Source of the DNA: Porites lobata
Lineage: Eukaryota; Cnidaria; Anthozoa; Scleractinia; Poritidae
Length of the DNA stretch: 64,000 nt
Direction of reading: 5' to 3'
NCBI GenBank assembly: GCA_942486035.1
Contig: CALNXK010000104.1
Location: 1,775,001-1,839,000, forward strand
How positions within the stretch are numbered: position 1 is the first letter of the stretch; each line of letters begins with the position of its first letter. The position numbers were made by a program, and so were the translations under genes. Shown piece after piece: positions 56,248 to 64,000 of the stretch. The notes under the pieces were generated by a model. It was not told where the DNA came from and did not search any database. It saw nothing but the letters and a program-made list of their open reading frames with translations.

Positions 56248-56502
56248 ATGTCGAAAAGGAAACAAACGTGGGACAATTACAAGGAGAAGGTAGCCAAAAA
56301 AAGTCGAATCGACAAAGGCTCAGCTGCTGCTGCCGGAGGGAGCGATGGAATTACAGTACAGAGGTTGTCTAGCCAGGTGGAAGGCAAACGCCAGACGTAC
56401 TCGAGAATGGGGCCATTGACGCTGGTTCCTCTCGATCAAGAGCCATCACTCGAGAACATTAAAAAAGCATGCCAGTTGCATTTTAACACGGATTTGGTGT
56501 AA
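56248..56502 (+). CDS. 84-codon ORF of unknown function in element cargo
   Basis: An ATG ORF (CAACATGTCG) just inside the left arm of the long-TIR element. Residues 1-35 are lysine-rich and nuclear-localisation-like (MSKRKQTWDNYKEKVAKKSR). The second part, MGPLTLVPLDQEPSLENIKK then ACQLHFNTDLV, is amphipathic and not repeat-like. The codons at the end (TTGGTGTAA) could also be a splice donor, so this may be the first exon of a captured host gene. No domain was recognised with certainty. It runs opposite to the reverse transcriptase fragment and overlaps its tail. Confidence 0.45.
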   Translation: MSKRKQTWDNYKEKVAKKSRIDKGSAAAAGGSDGITVQRLSSQVEGKRQTYSRMGPLTLVPLDQEPSLENIKKACQLHFNTDLV

Positions 56503-57369
56503 AATGAGGTTGACAGGCCTACACGACTCCCCAGCGCGTGTTTTAAATATCCTTTTCATAGTTTGGCTCTCACGATGTATGTTTTTGAGCGACCGCCCTC
56601 TTTTGTAAGATACGAGAGGCGATTTTTTGTAGTTTTCGCTCAGTAATGGTTCTTTTTCTATTAAATGCCAGTTTCTCATGAGAATTTGCTTTAGGTTAGG
56701 CACTGATGGTTAGTATTGGGTGACAAAATGCAAGATTCGTAGGTTTATCTTTTGTTTCTGTTGAAGGGCTAGTTTCCTGTCTTTGAAATTCACCTCTGAG
56801 ATCTAGAGGGTTGTGTTAATGAGATCCTCTGGGTAACCTCTCTGTAGCAGATGCGCTTTGAAATTTGTAATTTTCTCTTCTAATATTATTTTGGAAGAGT
56901 TTTTTCTGAGAAGTCGGAGGGCCTCCCCTTTAATGAAGCCTTTTTTAACTCCTTGCGGGTCACAGGAACTAAAATGGGTATACTGAAATGTCTCCGTTGG
57001 TTTGAAATGAGTACGCACATCAAGGATTGCGTCTCTTTCAAATCTTTCACCTTTGTAGATGTAGGTGTCCAGTAATGTTGTTTCCTTATCGGAAATTTCA
57101 GCCGTAAACTTGATCGTAGGGTGATGATTGTTTGCTTGTTCAATGAAATGTTCTATTCTCTCTCTGTTTGTAGTCCAGAGCGAGAAGATGTCGTTTATGT
57201 AACGTTTCCAAACGAGCATTTTAAAAAGGCTTTGGCTAAGGATTTCCGTCTCTACCTTGTTCATGAATATGTTAGAAAAGGCGACTGCCATTTTCGTGCC
57301 CATGGCCGTACCATGTGTCTGAAGGTAGGTTTTTCCATTTTACTGGAAAGAATTTTCTTGGAGAATTAG
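56446..57369 (-). pseudogene. Penelope-like element reverse transcriptase fragment
   Basis: Minus-strand reading from 57,369. THGTAMGTKMAVAFSNIFM, then KMLVWKRYINDIFSLW, FIEQANNHHPTIKFTAEISD and THFKPTETFQYTHFSSCDPQ are characteristic of Penelope-like retroelement reverse transcriptases. The 166-codon core is open (57,303-56,803). The catalytic box reads YINDI where YIDDI is usual, so one aspartate is lost. The same frame continues past a TAG at ~56,803 and a TAA near 56,709 to the family's downstream NLKQILMRNWHLI and SYKRGRSLK stretch. The 5' part of the element is missing beyond 57,369, exactly where the TIR arm begins. Confidence 0.8.
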
Positions 57370-59465
57370 CCCTACGCGCGAGGAATGCTGGTCTATGGCG
57401 TTTTTGGGCTAGAGACTTTTTTTTTCAAAATTAGATCACTGTTTGTAAATTTTCAAAAACAAAAAAATTGTATAACCAAATATAATAAAAATTACAAAAT
57501 AAATCAAAATAAAAAGTAAGAAGAAACAATTAAAGTGAAAGGGGAGAATGAAAAAAAATAAGATAAAAATTATTAAAAGAAAAAATTTTTTTAATAAAGA
57601 TAAAAATAATTAAAAGAATGGAAATAAAAAAAGATAAAAATAATCAAAAGAAAACAAATTAACAATAAAAAATAAGGGAGAGAATAGAATGGAAAGTGTC
57701 AAAATTTCACCAAAAAAGTGCAAAATTGCTATGGCATTAGCGGGCCACCTTAGACGTTTCACGTAGTAGTCGTTCAAAGCTACGTCAAGGAAATGTACAA
57801 AAAAGCGTGCTGCATGCAATTAGACCTATTGTTGTATTTCACAGTTCTGGTTGCCTTCGCCGCTTAACATTACACGATTTTATATTTAGTATGAACAAAC
57901 CATAAATATTATCTATGTATTAGCGTCACTTAGAATACATTTTTAGATATCTTAATTACTCTGGACTGCCTTAAAAGTGTTTTTAATGCATTTAGGAAGA
58001 ATAAAAGAATAATAATCCATAACCAAAAAAAAAAAATATCGCGCACATAACTTTATTCCTTACCATAGTTTCCATTCAGCTGCATAGCCGAGGCTGGATT
58101 TTGCCTTTTTCCGAGGCGGCAAATTGTCTTCCTCCCCCGCCACTTTGGACAACATATTGTCGGTGTTCTGGAAATAACTGTTTATTTAATTACTTTAAGG
58201 AAATAGGTCCAGTAGAGACAGAACCTATGCAAGCGGCTGGACAAACAAACTTTAGAGGAATCCGAAAACCAGGGCCGCCCTGTTGAAAACTTACGGACGT
58301 TCGCGCGATCGCCTCTTGTTTTCTAGCGAAAACTAACGCACCGGACCCTCGCTCAGTGTTGATTGACCTAGAACAATTGTACCATCCCTCCCATTGCAAG
58401 TGTTGCATTGTCGCGCGGACGCGGCCGCTAAGCTTGAATATTCACGTCGCGTATTATACCTGGTCGTTTGCGGTCATATCGAAGCGTAAAGGTCAACAGT
58501 GGTTGTTGATGAGCGAGCAATTATTGTGCAGTTGCGATGGGTTTTGTGGAGCAAGCGAGCCAGAAGCAGGAGCACACGTTACCTGCAGATTAGCCGATGG
58601 TTATTTGGAGCGGATTCGTCGATTATTCTCGAATTTATAGCGCTTCGTGTGAAGGCGCGTGGAGATGGTCTGTTTGTTTTGTAGCCAGCCTTTAATTCTT
58701 CTTTAGTGGATAGTACCTACAATTGCAAAACTCAACAAAATGCCACTTAAACCGGCCAGGAAAGACAAGGATACGTTCAGGTAAAGGTATCTCAGCTTTA
58801 TTTTGTTATATTTTAATTTTTGGACTATTTTAGTTCATTGGAGTTTCGACGACTCATCGCATTAATTTGTCCATGTGAATATTAATATATTCATTCAGTG
58901 ACACTTACTACCTCTGGGTCGCCTGTGGTTTAGGTTTCTTATCAACCTAAAAGCTATCTATGAACAAAAACTGAAAGAGACTGATTTTTCAACTCTTGCC
59001 ACGAAATTAAGATTTTGGTCGATTTTTCCTGACCGTCGCTCTTAATTATGCAAAAATTAGAGTAAAAGTGGCTTACTTTATCGCGTCGGTACCGAGGCAA
59101 GATTCAAAGCTATAGAACGAAAATATTTTTGTTTAAAAGTATTTTATCTTTTCTTTCTATCCATGGTATGTTTTAAACCATAAACACGATTTTGAATTTT
59201 TTACGGATTTTTAAAAACTACCACCAAGCGCACTTTTTAAAATGGCTAAAAAATGAGCAACTTCAGAGGCAAAAAACTCACTTTGGTATGTGTGATACCT
59301 ACCCAAAATGTATACTAGGACAAAGTTCAGCTCTTATATTAACAGAATATTAAATAAAAAATCTGGGTACTTCAGATTCATCTTTACAAAATAAACAGTT
59401 TCGTGACCACCAGTGGCAAAAGGTCACAAATTTGCATAAGTCAAATTTGTAAAGAAATGTTGCGG

Positions 59466-60392
59466 CAGCCGGTTTTGTTTCAATTCAGGAAAAGTATGTG
59501 ATGTTCGGAAACATCACGAAGCAAGAAAACGTTTTTTGATAAAGTTTATGTTAAAATATCAGAGTAATTAACCGTTCACAAAAAAATAAATAAATAAAAA
59601 AAAACGAACTCGAAGAAGCGTTATATAAAAGCGCCGGACTATTATGTAAACTATATCCCATGTCTCTGTTTTTTTTTCCTAACTTCCTTGTATTAGCATC
59701 CATCTGTATCATCTTAAATTCGCCTCTGGTATATCTAAAATAGGTAGGTACATTTTCCTTGAAATTTTATTTTGAAGGAGGTTTTTTGCGAACGGGATAC
59801 ACTTCGACTCGTGCGAGGAAGTCATAAACTAACAGTTAGAGTAACAATGTCACGCAACGACGTCTCGAGCAGCTCCGCCTTCCTGTGAAATTTTATGGGA
59901 ACTTTGTTTTGAACGGACAATGCGTTGTTCGCAACATCATTTGTTTCTCGTTTTATTTTATTTTCAGAAAGAAGGGATACTAATTTTGCATGCCTGTCAG
60001 TCACGCACTAAAAGTTAGCATTTTTTTGGCAGAGATGTTGAAATCTGATTTTTTTTACTACGTATTATGGTTTACTTTTTTTTAACTTTTTCACAAATAG
60101 AGGTATAATTAGGCAGCTACCAAAGGCCCTAGGAAACAGCTAAGTCATCGTAGTTCATACGGTCCAGCGGTTTCTCTCCTCCGAAACATCTTTCCCGCAA
60201 AAACTGCCCTTTTTAGGTCATCTCGGAGTTGTACTACCTGCCAAGGGGCGTTTTCCTTCAAATACAAAATGATATTTGTTCAGTGATTTCAAAATATAAT
60301 GTAGCAGCGCCTTGTGTGTAAATCTATACGCGCAACTCACGAAACTAAGCAAGTTCAAACCGACGCCCCCAAAGAACTGGAAAAGGAGACTA
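59466..60392. other. Interior non-coding stretch, no gene seen
   Basis: AT-rich with no supported ORF; short ORFs at 59,822 and 60,218 on the minus strand show no motif. Confidence 0.4.
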
Positions 60393-60768
60393 CAGTCGAA
60401 CCTCCCGAAAGCGACCACCCAAAATGCGAAGACTTAGAGGTCGCTAACGGGAGGTGGTCTCTTACGAGAATCGAACCACGGGAGTTTCTTTGAGAAGAAA
60501 ACCGGACACATCTACTTTAAGGAAGAGAATTTATTGCATGCAATTTCCAAGTTACGATATGTGCAGTTCCATGTTGATGTTGTTTCTACCACAAGGGATC
60601 GCTTATAAGAGTTTAAAAACAATGCAAAATCATTAAACCGTCAGCCCCAATTAGTGGTCGCTGGCGCTTGCAGGAGAGATTCCAGCTGGAAGATTTAAAC
60701 TGGGTGGGTTTTGGTGTTTTGGATAGGTGGTCGCTTAAGGGAGGTAGTCGCACATGGAGGTACAACTG
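60393..60768. mobile_element. pogo/Tc1-like MITE, 376 bp
   Basis: The left end CAGTCGAACCTCCCGAAAGC and the right end in reverse, CAGTTGTACCTCCATGTGCG, are both flanked by TA (60,391-60,392 and 60,769-60,770). The subterminal GCGACCACC words are shared on both sides. No transposase. Confidence 0.75.
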
Positions 60769-61742
60769 TACTCCAACGGAGTAAATCCCTTTCACGACGA
60801 TGCGACTAGGATTTGTCCATGGAAGATAAGACTCCTTGTTCACCTCTTTTGAGCTGCTCTAATCAACTCCCACCGATGTCGAGTGCTTGCAAAACGTAGC
60901 ATCATAAAGTACCATTAACTAACCGGGCAGTAAGGTGACGCAGAGTAAAAGCGTAACTTGACTACAATTTTCAGTTTCCAACAGACCCGAGTTTTGTTCA
61001 AAGAAATGTCTGCTTTTTGCTCAGGAGTATTAACGTCAGTTCCCGCAATGTCCCAGCTCGCGCCTTCACACCGGAATGTCCGATCGAATTATTATTTAGT
61101 TGATAGCTACCCTTCTCTTCCTCTTCGCAACTTATCTAGTAAGATCGAAGGGCCTCTGCTCGCAGCGTAGTTGATAGCGACTAAGGTGCTAAATAACATA
61201 ACGAGGTAAGTAAGTGGGATTGGCGGTTTTATTTACGCCTAACCGTTTCCCAAAGTGAAGAAGGTAAGAGCTTCAGACAAAAGGGAAAGAAGACCCCAAA
61301 TCGAGGCCCTATGTGGCGAGTATATTTTTTTGTTTTAGGCTGATTCTGTGCTAAAGTCATTACTTACTGCCTTTACCCAGTCAAAAAATGTTCAGTGTAG
61401 AGTTACATGTGGGGTATGAAGAAGATATCATTTTATAAGGGAGCACTAACCAAAAATATCTTTTTGGGTGGTGCATTTAAACTTGAAAAAGATGGCCCAT
61501 TTTTTTCAATTTTCAGTCCATGTCCATCCTGGCCATCAGTAGCAGCAGACCGTGCCTAAATATAGTCTTACATAACAAAACTGGACCATTATTTTTGAAG
61601 TGAATTGATGTGAAATGAAGACCATATTAGGTTTTTAAAATGAACTAGCAAATAGCTTGGCATAGCCCCTTTAACTCTTTTTTGACGGCCAATTTTAGTG
61701 GAAGAAAACCCAGCCTTTTTGGACCGGTTTTCAACCAGTTAG
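60769..61742. other. Interior non-coding stretch, no gene seen
   Basis: The 70-codon ORF at 60,958 lacks any motif. Nothing else is recognised. Confidence 0.35.
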
Positions 61743-62001
61743 TAGCCTGGATAACAGGCCTTATTTTTTTCGCATTTTTGCAGGCGAGCGAAGGCAAGCG
61801 CGAAGTGAATGAGAAGCGCCAGACAAGCCCGATGGGGAAGACGCAGAAAAAACAACGGCCTGTCCACATACCATTGTTTTGTTGCATTCTGCCCCAGACC
61901 TACCCCTTAATGACGCTCCTCATGCTGTTCGCGCTTGCATTCGCTCCGGCTTCGGGCTTGCCTTCGCTCGCCTGAAAAACGCACGCCTATTATGCAGGCT
62001 A
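61743..62001. repeat. TAGCCTG-type MITE with GCGAGCGAAGGCAAGC arms
   Basis: TAGCCTGGATAACAGGCC and GCCTATTATGCAGGCTA form the ends, similar to 52,481-52,643. Internal GCGAGCGAAGGCAAGCGCGA and GGGCTTGCCTTCGCTCGCCT form a second inverted pair. The ORFs on both strands are by-products. Confidence 0.6.
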
Positions 62002-62503
62002 GCAGGAGCCGATTACTGAGGCTAGCCAGTTAGCATGATGTGGGAATGGCTGAAAAAGAGATTTGCAACACAAGACTGCTAAATTGGACATACACTGATT
62101 TAGAAGCTTTTTTGGAGCATTCATAGAAGCCAAAATTTGGACATCTACGAACCTATATCGATCTTTCTCTCCCGCTCTCTTTTTTCCCTTTGCCTTTCTT
62201 CTTCTGTTGCTCCGGCTTTTGATTGTCTTCTCACTGTCTTTGTTTTGCAAGGAATTTTGGCTGGCTAACTTTTCAGGAAAGGGACATTTAATTAATCTGT
62301 AAAGAATAGAAGGTGAATAGAAAAATTGGAAGTAGATTCGTTCACCCCAAATGTTGCTTTTTTGTGAGTGTAACTCTGTCAAGATACATGAAGATAGGTG
62401 AAAATTTGGTGAATGAGGTACCAGTGGAAAAATCCATCCTTGCTGATTTTGATCAGTTCATCATCCTGGTGAATAAATGGAAAGGTAAATGGGTTCATGA
62501 AGG

Positions 62504-62823
62504 ATACCGTAAAATTCCAAAAATAAGCCCCTCCTTGTATAAGCACCTTCAAATATAGGTCCCCAAACTTGTAACGCAAAAAACCGTCCGTTAAATCGCC
62601 CCTCCATATATAAGCCCCCCGGGGGCTTGTACTTGGAAATTGCCCTCAAATACAAGGTAAAACAAAGCAAAAACGGTAAATATCCTTCCAACTATAAGGT
62701 TACCCCAATCGATTTTGAAACACAAAATTCCCTCCATAGATAAGCCCCTCTGAATATAAGCCCCTCAAAAAGGGCCTTTGAAAAATATAAGCCCCGGGGC
62801 TTATTTTCGGAATTTTACGATAT
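62504..62823. repeat. MITE with ATACCGTAAAATTCC ends
   Basis: The left end ATACCGTAAAATTCCAAAAA and the right end in reverse, ATATCGTAAAATTCCGAAAA, are followed by ATAAGCCCC words. The TATAAGCCCC motif is repeated several times inside. A (CAA)n microsatellite follows at ~62,837. No ORF. Confidence 0.65.
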
Positions 62824-63811
62824 TCTTCGTTCAAAAACAACAACAACAACAACAAGAAAAAAAAACACCAAAACGACCCCAGTGCAGTACTCCCTCCATC
62901 TGATTTATTTTTTTTCTATTGAGCGTTCAATGAAGGTTTCAACTAATCAATGGCACAATTACGGGTCGGTCCACTTGGCGATCTTTGACCATCTTTGGGT
63001 GTTCGAAATCATGTCTGGACTTAATAGTGTTGAACGAACGAACAGTGAAGAGGCAGACAGAGGAGGTGGAAGAATTTCAGAAAAGGGGGCAATGATTACT
63101 TTAATCTTGTCTTTACTTACGTTATTTTTAATATGCGAGACTTGGCAATTTCACCAAAATATAACTTTGAAAAACTTCTGAGAAAATTAACTATTTCGGA
63201 CTTGTGTTGATTGAAAACGTAGGGTCTCATGTATAGTATTAATGGCAAATCCCCTAAAATGCCTTGATGAATGAACTATCGGTACCATAAAAGCATATGC
63301 CCACTCCAAGAAAGATGTATGGCTACGAAACTCATTCAGGTGAATTAAGTAAAGTTAACTAACATGAATAATATTTCTTTACACACGTCATAAGCTCACT
63401 TTTTTTATCGTACCGGTAAAAATAAAGTGTGACTGTGCTGAGTTTGACAACGGTCACGCAATTGCAGAATACAGTACTCCAACACCCAACAACAATTTGT
63501 GAGCAACCTTAATTTTGTAATGTACAATTAAGAAGAGCTAACATACTAATTACAAAACATTTAGCATTAGCTATTCTCTTGGTTATGCTATTCTTAAGCC
63601 TCAAATATTGCATGATGCTGATAGGAATATGCAGATGCATTATGCAAATTTGCCACATTGTGTCACCAACCTTCACTGCTATTTGTTATCAGGGATATCA
63701 ATTTTTCTGATCCTTTACTTAATTTTAGCTTCATTTAAAGGCGCTTTCATCCTTTCTCCTACGTTTCGAATATACCATGAACCGAAACTAGAAAGAGAAG
63801 TCAGGCGGCAT
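62824..63811. other. Interior non-coding stretch, no gene seen
   Basis: The 99-codon ORF at 62,882 includes a hydrophobic segment but has no upstream context or motif that supports it. No repeat partner was found. Confidence 0.35.
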
Positions 63812-64000
63812 CATTTCTCTACAAATTTGACTTATGCAAATTTGTGACCTTTTGCCACTGGTGGTCACGAAACTGTTTATTTTGTAAAGGCGAGTCTGAA
63901 GTACCCAGATTTTTTATTTCATATTCTGTTAATATAAGAGCTGAACTTTGACCTAGTATATATTTTGGGTAGGTATCACACATACCAAGGCGAGTTTTTT
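63812..64000. repeat. Start of the right TIR of the edge element
   Basis: CAAATTTGACTTATGCAAAT, GTGACCTTTTGCCACTGGTG and TAGGTATCACACATACCAAG are the reverse complement of 59,285-59,465. The match continues to the last base of the window. Confidence 0.8.

Larger units (their letters stand above)
52412..58926. mobile_element. Long-TIR (Pack-MULE-like) element, outer copy
   Basis: The right end is GGGTCGCCTGT at 58,926 and the right TIR reaches inward to about 57,371 (~1.55 kb). The left arm starts truncated at 52,412, is interrupted by a nested copy of the same family (52,720-55,064), and resumes to about 56,175. Arm landmarks are GAATATTCAAGCTTAGCGGC, GTGACCTATGCAAGCGGCTG-type words and a T-rich tract. 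The interior (56,180-57,370) carries an 84-codon ORF and a Penelope-like reverse transcriptase fragment in opposite orientation. Long TIRs, 9-bp duplications in the family and foreign cargo resemble Pack-MULE elements; no MULE transposase is seen. Confidence 0.75.
58927..64000. mobile_element. Large TIR element running off the right edge
   Basis: The left arm (58,927-59,465) begins GGTTTAGGTTTCTTATCAAC. Its inner part (AAGTACCCAGATTTTTTATT and ACTGGTGGTCACGAAACTGT in reverse) is mirrored at 63,812-64,000. The outer end of the right arm lies beyond the window, so size and target duplication cannot be fixed. The left terminal sequence also occurs alone at 2,656. Contained short elements: 60,393-60,768, 61,743-62,001 and 62,504-62,823. 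No transposase was recognised within the visible part. Confidence 0.7.

Noticed and set aside
62882..63181. 99-codon ORF with hydrophobic C-terminal segment
   Set aside because: No conserved motif, no splice context and location inside a transposon interior; likely chance.
1..64000. tRNA, rRNA or snRNA genes
   Set aside because: I read through for tRNA-like A/B boxes and cloverleaf-like sequences and found nothing convincing; a covariance-model scan would be needed to exclude them.

Overview
The window looks like nuclear DNA of a cnidarian, most likely an anthozoan and possibly a stony coral. This is inferred from three things. The real genes are split by short-site GT-AG introns. There is a single-exon TPR-CHAT protein of the type that is expanded in cnidarians. 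Almost all the remaining sequence is AT-rich DNA packed with small terminal-inverted-repeat (TIR) elements and fold-back repeats. I see no rRNA, tRNA, CRISPR array or bacterial-style operon.

Layout. 1-1.1 kb: one copy of a dispersed ~1 kb repeat unit. 3.4-6.8 kb: an intact TPR-CHAT gene with sixteen 40-residue repeats and a caspase-like CHAT domain (+ strand). 7.1-13 kb: non-coding DNA with several short TIR elements. 13.3-13.8 kb: an intact gamma-glutamylcyclotransferase-like gene (- strand), with a 1 kb TIR element carrying a SAP-domain ORF about 100 bp upstream of its start. 16.75-26.2 kb: a Hakai/CBLL1-type RING E3 ligase gene (+ strand). Its exons are readable from the N-terminus through the RING and zinc finger to the proline-rich tail, but the gene looks broken: one splice acceptor is lost, a 1.1 kb Mutator-like element sits inside the last coding exon, and the tail has frame breaks. 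26.5-28.2 kb: a few exons ending in a WD40-like repeat. 30.5-31.0 kb: a frameshifted second copy of the gamma-glutamylcyclotransferase.

From 33.7 kb to the right edge the window is a stack of nested transposons. A tandemly repeated ~1 kb unit (33.7-36.3 kb, continuing at 41.7 kb and 47.9 kb) has been split by two large TIR elements, 36,308-41,733 and 41,771-47,917. Each of these contains further elements with recognisable target-site duplications, nested up to four levels deep, and one nested element carries a small HIRAN-like ORF. 50,144-51,865 is a TIR element whose ends are built from a GGGTGRC minisatellite. 52,412-58,926 is a self-nested, long-TIR family with 9-bp target duplications. 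Its larger copy carries a Penelope-like reverse transcriptase fragment and an 84-codon ORF, so it resembles a gene-capturing (Pack-MULE-like) element. 58,927 to the edge is a large TIR element that runs off the window.

The genes do not form a pathway. The main story is a few host genes (TPR-CHAT, GGCT-like, Hakai-like) embedded in, duplicated by, or broken by DNA transposons. Family assignments come from motif reading without database searches. Element superfamily names rest mainly on target-site length and TIR form.
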